From the NCBI GenBank assembly GCA_946807835.1, contig OX327703.1:9493501-9557500 (forward strand): a DNA stretch of 64,000 nt, written 5' to 3'. The notes beneath the pieces are model-generated. The model saw only the letters and a list, made by a program, of their open reading frames with translations. It made no database searches and was not told the DNA's origin. Positions 33,776 to 47,079 of this stretch are shown here, one piece after another. The DNA is from Ailanthus altissimus (taxonomy: Eukaryota > Streptophyta > Magnoliopsida > Sapindales > Simaroubaceae). Every line of letters starts with the position of its first letter. Position 1 is the stretch's first letter. The position numbers were made by a program, and so were the translations under genes.

Positions 33776-33800
33776 ATATCTCCCTTTTGGATAATGACAC
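33776..33800 (-). other. Probable polypurine tract (SIRE-like element)
   Basis: On the minus strand GGTGTCATTATCCAAAAGGG then AGATA immediately precedes TGTTGACC. Similar 'ATCCAAAAGGGGGAGATTG' ends are typical of SIRE/Tork copia elements. Confidence 0.6.
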
Positions 33801-34429
33801 CATATATTTTGAAAAACAAAATGCCAAATTATTTAAAAAAATAGCTCCCACGTAGAAATAAAAAAATGTAATGATCTATAAAAAATTTAAAGAATAATCA
33901 ACAAAGTGAATACGTCCCCCTAAAGAATAATAAATATGCAACAAAAAATACATGAAATATTTTTTCTTCTTTTAGGCATCATTAAAAAGACATGAGGGAA
34001 AGAACCAAGAAATATATGAAATATGTCTCTGCCGTTGGCACCAAAATGCACAATAATAAGTCCAAGGTTTGAAAATGCAAATCTATCAATAATCCTTAAT
34101 AGAGAAGTCTAAAGTGAAATAGAAGACCATATCCATAACAAGAAACACAAGTACAAAGTTAAATAAAATGGCACAATACCAACAATAATTACATATATCA
34201 TAAAATTCAAATCCATATTTCCAATATCAAGATCGCAGTATCATCAATGATCTAAAAGTGAAAGTTTCATTCATATGTTAAATCAAATCCAAGCAAGTAT
34301 CTAAATAGGCATCCAAATTCATAAGTGAGTCAAATGAATCCAAAATAAAGTAATAATGAAGTCCAAAAAAAATGAAAATAAATAATGATGTAATGCAAGG
34401 AACCATGTAGGTCAAATTATTGGTGCAAG
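33801..34429. other. Non-coding interval upstream of the SIRE-like polypurine tract
   Basis: AT-rich, no recognisable reading frame on either strand. Expected to be the 3' untranslated part of the minus-strand SIRE-like element. Confidence 0.4.
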
Positions 34430-35470
34430 ACATATATGGTTATGATGGACTAGCTAGGAGGTGGAGACTAGTTTAAAAGAAGTTGAAGAATCTTGGTCAA
34501 CTATAGTTCCATCCGATAAAGTTAACCATCTTCGACAGTCTGTGTGTTCTGGATATCTGATACTTTCATGTAAGCCCAAGTAGACTATCAAATGTCCTAT
34601 ATATCTCCAAAGATAAATGTCTAAGATTATATCTCTAACTAGACTCAGCCTGTCTTGATGAAATATACTCTGACTTAACATTTGTTATCATAAAATCAAT
34701 AGTGTCATTATATCCACCAATGGGCTCACCCTCTTCCATATCCTCATCCTCAAAAGTAAGAGTAAGCACCATACTCTTAAACTTAAGAAAGGTAAAGCTA
34801 GTGAAAGAATCCTTCTCCTTCTCTACAAAATATCAAAACACACTAGCATCTTAGTCATCACTATCCTATAAGGCAACCTATATGCCTTGTTGTCTTCAGT
34901 ATAAAGCATTTGGTGATCTAGGATATATTCAAGGTTAAGGCGGACTCACACAATCAAATAGGCCATAATGATGAGGTCCATTTTCTTACTTGCAGTAAAA
35001 TGGCCTCCTCTAGGAAAAAAATGATTTACTGAATCACTCACTCTAAGATATGAGTTTGAAGGACAAACTCAAAAACAGAAACCTCCATATACAACTTATC
35101 CTCTATGTTAATACCCTCTCATTAAAGCAATCTCAAAACCTCCTTTCGAAAGAGTCCACAAAGGTGTGGGGAAACCCTTGTATAGAAAACATTTAATACC
35201 CCTCACTCGGTATCCTTAAGACTGAGTTAATTAACCGTAATGTGACTCTAATTTCTTGTCCTCAGAAAAAAGTGGTAATATTTCTGTATTAACATTTGGC
35301 TTAATCATATTGTTATAAAACAACTTAATCAATTTAGAGAATTTAACCTTACACTTAGTCATAAAATTATGCCACCCAACACGAGTAAAAGCCTCAGACA
35401 AGCTGATATCCACGAAAGTATATGGCTTTAAGTCATCAATCTTCATAAGCATACTCACAACTAATTTCTT
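34430..35470 (-). pseudogene. Remnant of a 'putative plant transposon protein' ORF
   Basis: Minus-strand conceptual translation, broken by frameshifts and stops, contains 'SLSEAFTRVGWHNFMTKCKV' (35430-35360), then after several shifts 'PRGGHFTASKKMDLIIMAYL' (about 35010) and 'RLNLEYILDHQMLYTEDNKA' and 'YRLPYRIVMTKMLVCF' (to about 34830). These resemble the widespread plant domain often annotated as putative plant transposon protein, which occurs in gag-like or extra ORFs of retrotransposons. Its location between the polypurine tract at 33.8 kb and the RNase H at 38.3 kb, all on the minus strand, suggests an extra 3' ORF of a SIRE-like element, but it could be an independent insertion. Confidence 0.5.
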
Positions 35471-36483
35471 AGATGAAACGTTTGTAAATTCATTTTAATA
35501 ACTAAATTAGGATAGTTATGAGCATCATAACTTTCCTATTTTTCCAGCATCTCAGAGTTTATTGGAACCTTTAGCGTTAGTCATAATGAAATTACTAAAA
35601 TACCTTTGGTATCAAATTTAGGGATTTTGTAAATTGACACCACAATTCAGTTTCAAACACCTTGAATTGATGTTTGGTAGCTTCAATTTGATGAAAAACA
35701 ATATAAATTTAGGTAAATTTGACAAAAATTGAAAATGGTATGGTTATGGTTTTGAGTGATTTTGTTAGATTTGATTCTTGGATTAGATGTTAAGAGGGTT
35801 AAGAATGATGTTTTGAGTGTGATTTAAGGCTGAAAAACAATTTCCCAATTGGGCAACGGGCGGAAAGAGGAGAGGCCTCGGTAATCGTACCACCGAGGTC
35901 GAAAAAGCATGTTCCCTTCAAATAACATGCATCGTAAACAGCCAAATCAAATAATTTGAAAATGACAGTGTTAAAACTCTGATTTCGGGTGATTTAAGTG
36001 TGTTGATGTGGTTCTGAGTGTTTTTAAGATTGGACAAGTGTTTAAAGGCTTGAACTTGGTGTGAAAGTGATGACAAATCAAAATTTAAGCTTAGATTGAA
36101 TAAAAATAGTGAAGTGGCTATGAAAAGTGGAGAGAAAATAGCAAACTCCAATTTTGGAATAAGGGAAGGTTTTTAGCAAATACAAACAACACAACCAGTT
36201 TTGCATTGCTTAAAAATTGGTAACGTGCTTTAATCAGCTATGGCAAGTTTCTAGGTAACCTAAAATTGATTATAATAAGTTTAACTACCTTTTCACTTTT
36301 TTTTTTTTTTGCCTCGATCTTATCCTTTCAAAGATTATCAAATCAATCTTGGAATGATATAAAGCCAATGTATGTTTGAAATGAAGCTAAATACCATCAA
36401 TTGGCGTCAGTCAAGCTCAAGAACATCAATTTAATGAAGAATTCATCCATCCAAATCTCAAAATAAAAAATAAACATTTTATG
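35471..36483. other. Non-coding interval, probably more of the same decayed ORF region
   Basis: No clear coding sequence. A local GC-richer segment (about 35860-35905, around GGGCGGAAAGAGGAGAGGCC) and a T run at 36298-36310 are the only marked features. A 77-codon minus frame at 36151-35918 has no recognisable domain. Confidence 0.35.
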
Positions 36484-38145
36484 TGTTAGGGATAATATCT
36501 TAAAAGTACGTATTTGTATTATTTTTATAAAATTAATAAAGTTATAATTTTATATTTAATGAATATTCATAATTTTATGACATAAATATTAAAAATATTC
36601 CTTATTTATTTATGTAACCATAACTTTAGTATAAATTGTTATATACAAGAGGATTAAAGTTATGAATAATAAACAGAAAAGTCCGTAATAAATAAATTAA
36701 AGTTTGGGATCTTTAATTAAATATTACTAGTGCGATCCATAGATATTTAAAATGTAGTGATCTTATCTAGACCACTAATTTAGTGCCATTATGGTGGAGG
36801 CACTATATATAATATGATTATATAAGACTGGACCAGATGTAGTTTGAATTCTTATGTAAAATACCATTGTTAATTAAGAATTCAAATAACGTCAACTGAT
36901 GATCATATACAGATTAACCTTAATCCCAAGTGATCATAAACTCCTGTTTGTGTCATTTGAAATACTTGTTACGGTTTGTTTAAAGAACAAACTAAAAACT
37001 TGTATTTTGGTAGCATAGTGAGAAAAACGGTTGGGAATATGATTTATAGATATGAAATCCATTCATTCCTAATGGAGTTAGAAAGAAGGTTTTCTTAAGG
37101 GTTAATTCTAGAACTGAATGGTTAGAGCGCTTAATTTATAATAATGTTACAAATTAACTGTTTACTGGTGAATTAGTAGTACTTAAGGATAAAGAAATAA
37201 TTAGAGGGGTAAAACGATAATTAACTTAGCTCTAATTATGAACCATCTATGGAGGGTTAAATTGCATGTAATGATTAAATTAACAGACTGCTTTAAGTTT
37301 TATGAGTAAATTATATCTACAGTTTCAAGAGTGCAATTCTAAATTTTTAGTAGAATAATACTAGAATTAATAAATTGAATTAATTATTCAAAATTTATTA
37401 GAGCTTGAAATTGTAGGTCCATAGGTCCCCAATACCACCTCTTTCATTATTACAGTGAACAATTAAAAAGGATTGTGTTATTATACAAATTGTTTGTGTC
37501 TAGAAAATAGTTTTTAAATACGTATGTTTTATATTTGGATAAAATTAATTAATTAATATAGATAATATCTTATCAAAATATAATTAAATATTTAATTTAA
37601 AAAATTAAATAAATAAAATTTTAAGGATAATTTTTTTAAATTATCAAAAAAGATTTTAATTTTAATTTTAGTAATTTTCTTTTATTAAAAGACTAATAAT
37701 GCTCAAATGTTAAGTATTATATGTTAACCATAAAGAGTATGACTCAATGTGGTTTACATAAATTAGGTCTCATTTTAACAGATAATAATTTAATTAGTAA
37801 ATATTATTAATTAAATTATTTTTTAAAAATAAGAAGACTAGTCTAAAAAAAACACACAACACACATACGTGAAAAAAATTACAGGATACGTATTTTTCTT
37901 CAAAGAAAAAAAACAAATAGGAAGCCTACTATTCCTTTCACTGTAGAACAAGAGGCTTGATTTGGAATTATTTTGTAGAAAAAAACTCTACGTGAATTCA
38001 ATGTATGTTTTTGTTAATTTTTATTTATTTTAACATCAAATTCATATATTCGTAAGATCCTTAGACAAAAAGTATTTTTATCTAATGAAAACAAAGATTA
38101 AAAATTTTTTGTTTTCTATTCCACTGCGTTATGAATGTCATAACA
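36484..38145 (+). mobile_element. Solo LTR of a third LTR family
   Basis: A 1.66-kb block beginning TGTTAGGGATAATATC and ending GTCATAACA, with the internal organisation of a copia LTR (GTGCGATCCATAG, CCTAATGGAGTTAGAAAG, AATTAACTGTTTACTGGTG, a terminal CCACTGCG). It is not related to the 2.1-2.5-kb copia LTR group here. No primer site follows and no convincing 5-bp target duplication is visible, so the exact ends are less certain. It lies between parts of the minus-strand SIRE-like element. Confidence 0.65.
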
Positions 38146-38279
38146 ATAAAATATCCAACGCCATGCACCTATCATTTTTTTTCAAACATCATAATTACAC
38201 ATATATGACTTAAAGCAATCACAATTACAATAATTAGCATCAAAATTCATAAAATATATCTAATAAACAATGAATTACC
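38146..38279. other. Short non-coding interval
   Basis: AT-rich DNA between the solo LTR and the RNase H fragment, probably the 3' continuation of the SIRE-like pol region. Confidence 0.35.
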
Positions 38280-38552
38280 CAAAATGTTCCTAATGTGGAG
38301 ATTCCTTATCCCAAGTTCTCTTTGGATTTTGCTAAAACCTTCCTCACTAAGTGGTTTTTTAAAAATTTCACAAAGTTGGTGTTCAGTAGGTATAAATTGT
38401 AAAATGATGTCCCTTTTTTTTTAAACACGATCTCTCACAAAATGATGTCTAATCTCAAAATAGAGGTATCAACGAGATGAACATCACAATCCCTAAGAGT
38501 TTGTCTCATCTAAATTGTTTGGCACAATAACTACCAGTGGCAATATATTTAC
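38280..38552 (-). pseudogene. RNase H C-terminus of SIRE-like copia element
   Basis: The minus-strand translation in shifting frames gives 'YIATGSYCAKQ', then a decayed match to the usual 'EIRHHFLRD' block, then 'ILQFIPTEHQL', 'EIFKKPLSEEGFSKIQRELGI', which is the conserved C-terminal end of SIRE-type RNase H. It appears to continue the RT/RNase H fragment at 47080-47730, which ends just before the YIA motif. The intervening 8.5 kb would then be later insertions. Confidence 0.75.
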
Positions 38553-38687
38553 CCTCGACAGTTGATGTATGTTCGTTGACATGTACATATACAAACATTG
38601 CAAGCGCATGGGTTATGATCAAGTAATAAAGTGATCAGTATATTATCATTCCATGAGGATTGTTCTTTCAAAGTTATGCTAAGTACT

Positions 38688-41600
38688 TGTTGGGAATCGA
38701 GTGTGTGACATACAAGTGTATACGTAATTTAAAAAATTACAACATGTAGCGGAAGCATGTTAACAAATACACCCAATTTAACAAATTTAATCACATATAT
38801 CACATATATCATATATATGCTCAAATATAATTATTATACAAAAACGTATACATGATGAACAATTGTGTACATAAAATTAAAATATAAAGAATACTTACCT
38901 AATGAAGGTAGCTTTATAAAATCTTCAAGTCCTTCAACAATCCAATTAAAGAGCTCACCTTGAAGTGTATTATTGAACAATTCTAGTCTATAACGGTTTG
39001 GTGGGATTATGGATTTAGAATGGTAGCTTAGTTTTAGAATTTTTAACAACTTGTATTCAAACTCTTTGAATACAATTATTTGATTCTTAAAATAGAGATG
39101 GTAAATATTTATATACAACTCTTGTATAATTCTTAGAAATAATTTTCATAAGATAATTATTTTGAACAACTCTTGTCTAAAATAATTATTTTTTCTCTAT
39201 TTTTATTTCATTCATTTTGAGCCATCCATGAGAGAAGAAAAAGAAGAAGAAGAGAGGTTTTTTATGTTTTCCAACACTTGAAAGAATAAAAACAAAATTT
39301 TCTCTTACCTCTCCATGCCTTGGCCGAATTTTGCTCTTCAAAATTGAATGAATGATTCAATTGTTTTACCAAATCATTTTTGTTGTTCAACACTTTGATT
39401 AAACAAAAACAAGTGTTCCACCAATTTTATTGTTGGTCTCCCACTTATGATTAATTTATCAAGTACTAGAATAATGGCCACCTAAATTAATCTTTACCTA
39501 ACAAATATAATTACTTTAATTATAATGGATAAATAAATGACCAACATCTAGACCCCTAATTGTATTAAAAATACAATGACCATGATTAATATATTATCAT
39601 ATTATCTAATAATATAATAATAATATCTAATTTAATTATTCAAAACAAATTTGAATAATTACTTTTTACTACCAAGGTTAAATGGTAAAACTAAGGTAAA
39701 ATCAAATCATGGACCAAATTGTATCACTTATCAACATCCTATTAATTAACAACTCTTGTTAATTAATTCAATGATGTACTTAACAATTAAGTCTTGACAA
39801 ATGCACATCTCGAGGGATCCCGAAATAATTATTCTATTTTGCTGAAATTTACTGGATTGATTTATTCAATCCAGTCCACTACCCCAGTGCGAAACGAGTA
39901 CACTTCATATTGTGAGACATTTTAGGTCCACACCTGATTTTCCATATGGAGCTCCTCCATACGTTCGTGAACGATGCCTCACACACATGTTACGGTTATT
40001 ACAAATCAGCGCATTAGACCATGCAAGGTGAGGTTATTATATATTTGTATAACCCCTCCATCATATATATCCTGGAAGAGTAGAGATATAGATCATCACC
40101 GTCAAATCTCTATTTGCTGAACCATCAACTTATCTCCAGATTTATATTTCCTGAAACAATATCCACAAACAATTTTGTGATATTATTTTTTCTTTCGAAA
40201 TATATTTTTTGAGGTTTATGCTTATGGCCATAAGACTTTCTGAAATGCAATCTTTGAACATCAGGATATACAACCCACTTATATGAGCCAATGGATCCCA
40301 TATCTATGCACACCGGTGTTGGGATTTGTGCTTACGTGCCATCCCATAATTTATAAATATATAGTGATAGTATTTATACAATTATTATTTCTAATAAAAT
40401 CGTTAATATTATTTTTGTTAAATGGTAAGATGCTTGTAACATTTTAGACATTGTATGATCTGAAGGAGTTCAGATTTGGTCTAAAAGAGTTTAGACCAGG
40501 GCTAAGAGTTAGCAACGCTAATAGTTATAAACACTAAGAGTTAGTGGTACTAAGAGTTAGCAAAATCTAATGAGTTAGAGCCTTGTCTAAAATGGGACAA
40601 TGACCTGAGAATATATTAGTAATGATATAGCTGCAATGAGTTGCAGATAGTGCTAAGAAATATCATTATGCAAGTATGTTCTCAAACATAATGTTCCTGA
40701 TCTAATTTCATCGATGCAGGTCTATCGATGAAACCCATTAATATAGATTATTGTATGTCTATATCTGGATGGTCCAGATGGTTAGTCTTAGCAAACCATG
40801 AGCTTAGTAGGAAGCTCATATAGAGATGCAGGTATTCAGTAAGGACTGGATATTGAACAGACTCACGAAGACATCCAATAGACATCTCATAAAGCCGTCA
40901 ATGGAAGGTCTTCCGAGTTGAGTAGTATTTATGGTCCTTTGACCTGAGCGCCACGGTGGGCTTGTGAGTGATCCACCATGCTTTGGTTCTACACATGTCA
41001 GAAACCTTTCATGGTCTGACCGCTGGGTGTCGCTGGGTATGGTCCGATGCTCATGGAGTTCGGTGTGCATAGATATAGGATCCATCAGCTCATATGAGTA
41101 GGTTGTATATCCTAATGCTCTGAGATTGTATTTTAGAAAGTCTTGTGGCCGCAAGCATAAACCTCAGAAAAGATATTCCGAAGGAATAAACAATATCACA
41201 AAAGTATTTGTGGATATTGTTTTATGAAATATAAATCTGGAGATAAGTTCGTGGTTGAGCAAATAGAGATTTGACGGTGATGATCTATATCTCTGCTCTT
41301 CAAGGATATAAATGATAGAAGGATTATACGAATATGTAATAACTTCAACTTGTATGGTCTAACATGCTAATTTGTAATATCCGTAACGTGTGTGTGAGAC
41401 ATTGTTCACGGATGTATGGAGGAGCTCTATATGACAAATTAGGTATGGACCTAGAGAGTCTCACAATATGAAGTATACTCGTTATGCACTGGGGTAGCGG
41501 ATTGGATTGAATAGTTCGATCCAATAAATTTCAGTAAAAGAGAACGATTGTTTAGGGATCCCTCGGATTGTACATTTGTCAAGACTTAGTTGTTAAGTAT

Positions 41601-43562
41601 ATCACTTAATTAATTAACAAGGGTTGTTAATTAATAGAATATTGACAAATGACAAAATTTGTTCCATGATTTGATTTTACCTTTTTACCATTTAACCATG
41701 ATAGTAAAAATTAGTAAGGTAAAAAGTAATTATTCAAAATTGTTTTGAATAATTAAATCATATATTATTATTATATTATTAGATAATATTATAATATATA
41801 TAGATCATGGCATTGTATTTTAAGACAATGAGGAGCCTAGATGTTGACCATTTAATTACCCATTATAATTAAAGTAATTATAATTGTTAGGTAAAGATTA
41901 ATTTTGGTGGCCATTATTCTAGTGCTTGGTTTAATTAATTCTAAATGGGAGACCAACAATAAAATTGGTGGAGCACTTCATTTTGTTTATTTTTGTTTAA
42001 TCAAAGTGTTGAATAAACAAAATGAATTTTGACAAAACAATTGAATTCATTCATTCAATTTTAGGAGAAGAATTTGGCAATGGTAAGGAAGAGAGGTAAG
42101 AGAGAGTTTTGGTTTTTGTTCTTTCAAGTGTTGGAAAAATAAACAAACTTCTCTTCATCTCCTTCTTTAATGGATGGCCAAAATGAATGATATGTAAATG
42201 GAGAAAAAGATAATTATTTTGCAAAGAGTTGTTCAAAATAATTATCATGTAGAAATTGTTTCTAAAATTAATATACAAGAGTTGTATGTTAAAGATTTTT
42301 AATTAATACAAGAGTTGTATAGAAAATATTTACCATCTCCATTTAGGAAACAAAAATTGTATTCAAAGAAGTTGAATACAAGTTGTTGAAAAATTCTAAA
42401 CACTAAGCTACCATTCTAGCTCTTTAATCCCACCAAAAGTTATGGACTAGAATTGTTCAACATATACTTTAAGGTGAGCTCTTCACATGGATTATTGAAG
42501 AACTTGAAGAATTTGTAAAGCTACCTTCATTAGGTGAGTATTTTACATTATGTTTTTAGTACAATATTGTTCATCATATATATTTTGTATAATTGTTATA
42601 CTTGGTCATATGTGTGATATATATTGTTCATCATGTTTTTTATAATTGTATAATTGTTATGCTTATGCATATATATGATATATGTTGAATTTGTTAAAAT
42701 GGGTGTATTTTGTAACATGCTACCATTGCGCATATAGTAATTTTTGAAATTACGTATACACTCGGATTATCACATACTCTATAATACAACACCCAACAAT
42801 CGGACCCCATGAGCATCAAACCATACCCAGTGATACATAGCAGTCAGACCATGAAAGGTCTCTGACATGTATGGAACCAAAGTATGGTGGATCACTGACA
42901 AGCCCACCGTGGCACTTAGGTCAAAGGATTACAAATATTACTCAACTCGAAAGACCTTTCATTGAGGACTTTATGAGATGTCTATTGGAGGTCTTTGTAA
43001 GTCTATTCAATATCCAGTCCTTACTTAATGCCTGCATCTCTATACGAGCTTTCACTAAACTCATGGTTTGCTAAGACTAACCATCTGGACCATCCAGATA
43101 TAGACATACACTAATCTATATTAATGAGTTCCACCGATAGACCCGCATCAATGCAATTAGATCAGGAACATCATGTTTGAGAACATACTTGCATAATGAT
43201 ATTTCTTAGCACTATCTGCAACTCTTTGCAGCTATGTCATTATTAATATATTCTCAGGTCATTGTCCCATTTTAGACAAGACTCTAACTATTTAGATTTC
43301 ATTAACTCTATTAATATGCTAACTCTTAGCACCACTAACTGTTAGTATTTTAATCTATTAGCGTTGCTAACTCTTACCACTGATCTAAACTTCTTTAGAC
43401 TATATCTGAACTCTTTCAGATCATACAATGTCTGAAACGTTACAAGCATCTTACCATTTATTATAAATAATATTAACGATTTTATTAGAAATGATAATTC
43501 TATAGATACTATCATTAAATATTTATATATAATGAGATGGCACATAAGCACAAATCCCAACG
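38688..43562 (-). mobile_element. Solo LTR, copia family 2 (in X), itself interrupted
   Basis: Minus-strand LTR with perfect target duplication GTACT at 38683-38687 and 43563-43567. On the minus strand it begins CGTTGGGATTTGTGCTTATG (first base changed) and ends GATTCCCAACA. It is interrupted by the plus-strand solo LTR at 40317-42798. Without that insertion it is about 2.39 kb. Confidence 0.88.
40317..42798 (+). mobile_element. Solo LTR, copia family 2 (nested)
   Basis: 2.48 kb from TGTTGGGATTTGTGCTTACG to AACACCCAACA, flanked by ACCGG (40312-40316) and ATCGG (42799-42803). It lies in the opposite orientation inside a member of its own family. The common copia LTR core is at about 40840-41160. 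Confidence 0.88.
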
Positions 43563-44903
43563 GTACTATAAGTTTTCGTAACTTAATTTTATATAGGAAA
43601 CTTTAACTTTGAATTAATTGTAAGAACTAAGAAAAATTAAACTAGCAAACTTAATTAAGGCTATTGATGAAACAATACTCGAAATAAATTTTTTTTGAAA
43701 TGAGAAATCTATAATCAAATGGATTCTACAATCTTAACTTCACTATACTTCTTCTAAGTTCTTCTTATTTAGTAATTGTTAACTAATTCTATTTCAATTC
43801 ATTAATCAAGGGTTTAGATTTAATCTCATTACTTTTTTCATGTGTCAAATGAGATCTTATACATAAATATTTAAGTTGATATCTCTATCTAAATTGTCTA
43901 CTTTTACATTCATTAAGTATTTTTTTTATATTAATCACCAAAGTGATATTGGCCTCCTGAACTCAACAACAACTAAAGTTATGTTATCTAAATCTGATAA
44001 ATAAATCAATCTCTCTTGAGTATTAAATTCATAAATCTAATTCAACTAATTAATTTCCCAACAAATTAGAACTATTAAACATAGAGAAACACAAATGAAT
44101 AGAATTGAAAATTTGTTAATAATTAATTAACTATTTTAAACATAGTATAAATAGAGCTAAATCAAGCCATAAAATGACAGTCTAGATAAGTATAGATGTG
44201 TACCTATAGCTAAAATCATTCAGAAATTTATAAATGCAAATCTATTCTAACAATATCTACAAATAGAAACTTCATTTCAAGAAAGAGAAAAGAGAAAAAG
44301 GAAGAAAAACTCTTATGGAGATGATCTTCAAAGTTTCAATTCTTCAAGAATTCTTCAAGAATTTTTCAAGAATTCTTCAAGAATCCTTCAAGAATCTTCA
44401 GCCTTAAAGCTTCTCTTTAAAGAATAGCTCAATCTTTATTGAAAAATGTCTCTAAATCCTTGTTTCATGCTCAGCCTCCCTCCTCTAATAGTGTCTTCTA
44501 AGTCTCTGTTTACAGGCCCTAAGGAAAAATCTCAAAAATAGAAAAAATTCATGTTTTATTTGACAGCACCGTTGCTTAAGGAAGTTAGGTCCACGGCTTA
44601 GGCTCAATTTAGGATGAGGCCACAACCTGGGAAGATTGGGGTACAGCTTGTGGCCTTCAGTCGAGTTAGGGCTCAACTTGAAGAAGTTGGTACCACAACG
44701 CCAAAGACTATATTTTTGGCATCGCAATTTATATGTTTAGACTTATCATCTAATTCTTGCTTCGGAATCGCAGCTTGAGATCTTACGTTGTGGCTTGAAT
44801 TTGGGACATGACCGTTTTCTCATTTTTTTTTATAATGTTTTACTATTCTTGTTGTGTTGTTTTGTTAAAACATACAAAATAATAATAAGATGCATGAAAA
44901 GTC

Positions 44904-47074
44904 TATTGGGAGTTGATTATTCTAGGGTGTTTGCATGTGAGTTTTGTGTTTAACAATAATATATACATATCTCATACATATAATGAAGCAGAGGAAGCTT
45001 AAAACATTGCAGTAAATATAATCATAACATATGAAATGAATTAACAAAAACGAAATTGAGAAATAACCCTTAAAGCCTTTGGATGGAGATTGTTGAAGTC
45101 CACCGAAATATAATCTTTGATCAATTCTAGTAATCAACAATGGTGGGTTTGATTATCTAGAATGACAACCTTTGATCCAACAGAAGTTTAACAACTTAAA
45201 CTTATATTCTTGATTTTTTCTTTTGATTAACACATAATCAATTAATCAAAATCTATTTTGTTAAATTGGTTTTATGCCTTATAAAAGAAAATAATGAATT
45301 CACCTCTTGAAACCAATAATTAGAAAACAATTTCTCTTTTCTCTCTTTGTAATGGCTGGTCAATTTTTTACAAAATAAAAACTTAACAAACTTATGAATT
45401 TAATTACATTTGTCTTATTTATACAAATGAATTTAATTTTATTTTATAACACTTAATTTCAATTTGAATTTAACCTAACCTAATCATAGTTAACTCTGAA
45501 CTCTAGTTAGGTTAAATGAACATTTAAATATTCTAACTATAGTTAACACTTAACTTTAGTTAGGTTAAAGAACATTTAAATATTTTAACCATAGTTAACT
45601 AACTTAATCATGGTTAGGTTAACTTTTACTTAACCATTAAGTATAGTTAATCTAACTTAACCAAATGGTTAAGTCTTAACGTTAGTTAATCTAAAATTAT
45701 TTATCTAACAATTAAATAAATAAATATTTATTTGAATTATTTAACAATTAAATAATCATTAAGTGAAATTATATTTATATCCTTACTAGGTTACCAAGTT
45801 AACCTAAAGTGGGTCCTACCATCTAACCACATATTTTAGTTAACTTAACCTTAGTAAATTGCTAGATTTTACTGTATTGAACTATTCAATACGGTACGCT
45901 GCTTAAGTGCTCAAAGAGTGCATTTTATATTGGAACTCCCTAGGTCCACGCCTGATTCATTAAATGAAACTATTCTACAAGTCCGTGATCGATGCCCCAT
46001 GCACACGTTACGGATATTACAAATTAGTGCGTTAGACCATACATGTTGAGGTTACTATATATTCATATAATCATTCTGTCATTATATCATAGATGAATGG
46101 GATATAGATCATTACTGTCAAATTCCAATAATTTCATCTGTTTTTTTATCTCCAGATTCGTATCTTAATGAACAATATACGCAAACACTTTTGCTATAAT
46201 ATTCGAACCTGTAGGAAAATCTTTTTCCAGGTTGATTGCTTACGGCTATAAGACTTTACAAGATACAATCTCGAAGTTTCAGATATACTACCCATCTATG
46301 TGAGCTGGCGGATCCCATATCTGCGTAGACCGAACTTCATGAGCATCGGACCATACCCAGCGACACGTAGTGGTCAGACCATAAAAGGTCTCTGACATAC
46401 GTGGAACCAAAGTATGGTGGATCTCTCATAAGCCAACTGTGGCGCTCAAGTTGAAGGACCACAAATACTACTCAACTCGAGAGGACCTTCCTTTAACGGT
46501 TTCATATGATGTCTATTGGGGTCTTCGTGAGTCTGTTCAGTATCCAGTCCTAACTGAATACCTGTATGTCTATATGAACTTCTACCAAGCTCATGGTTAA
46601 CTAAGAATAATCATCTATATAATATAGATATAGACATACACTAATTTATATTATTGTCTTTCACCGATAGACCCTCATTGGTGAACGTAGATCAGGAACT
46701 CTTTATTTGAGAAGATACTTACATAATGACATTTCTTAGTTTTTATTACAACTCTTTGCAACTATGTCATTACTAGTAGATTCTCAGGTCTTTGTCACAT
46801 TATAGATTAGGTTCTAACTCTTTAGATCTCGCTGGCTATTATAACCTGCTAACTCTTAGCATTTATAACTATCAGTTTTGCTAACTCTTAGCCCTAGTCT
46901 AAACTTCTTTAAACTAGATATGAACTTATTCAGATCATATCATGTCTATAATGTTAAAAGCTTAAATACCATTTAATAAAGGTTATTAGCTATTTAATAA
47001 AATATTCATTGTATAAATATTACAAAATAAATATTTATACAAACAGGGATGACGCGTAAGCACAAACCTTAACA
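44904..47074 (-). mobile_element. Solo LTR, copia family 1
   Basis: 2.17 kb. On the minus strand it begins TGTTAAGGTTTGTGCTTACG and ends CAACTCCCAATA (TG/CA end changed). Flanks are AAGTC (44899-44903) and AAGTT (47075-47079). It has the TATA box and TTAACC motif array (45420-45700) of family 1. It sits at the right edge of X, next to SIRE-like RNase H sequence. Confidence 0.85.
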
Positions 47075-47079
47075 AAGTT

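Larger units (their letters stand above)
38573..44903 (-). mobile_element. Athila-like solo LTR X, interrupted by copia LTRs
   Basis: Left part 38573-38687 starts TGATGTATG and contains GCAAGCGCATGG and CAAGTAATAAAGTGATCAGT, matching the reverse complement of the end of the F LTR (around 6370-6449: GCAAGTATACACT, GCAAGTAATAAAGAG). The right part 43568-44903 ends with sequence resembling the start of the F LTR reversed (TTTTCATG...TTATTATTATTTTGTATG on the minus strand). The parts together are about 1.45 kb, close to the 1427-bp LTR of F. 44570-44780 has GC-richer phrases where F has its dyad array. No internal region is attached. Confidence 0.6.

Noticed and set aside
44335..44401. Run of TTCAAGAATTC units resembling heat-shock elements
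   Set aside because: The unit period is 11, not the 10 bp of alternating nGAAn/nTTCn pentamers, and there is no promoter or gene nearby. It is better read as a short tandem repeat.
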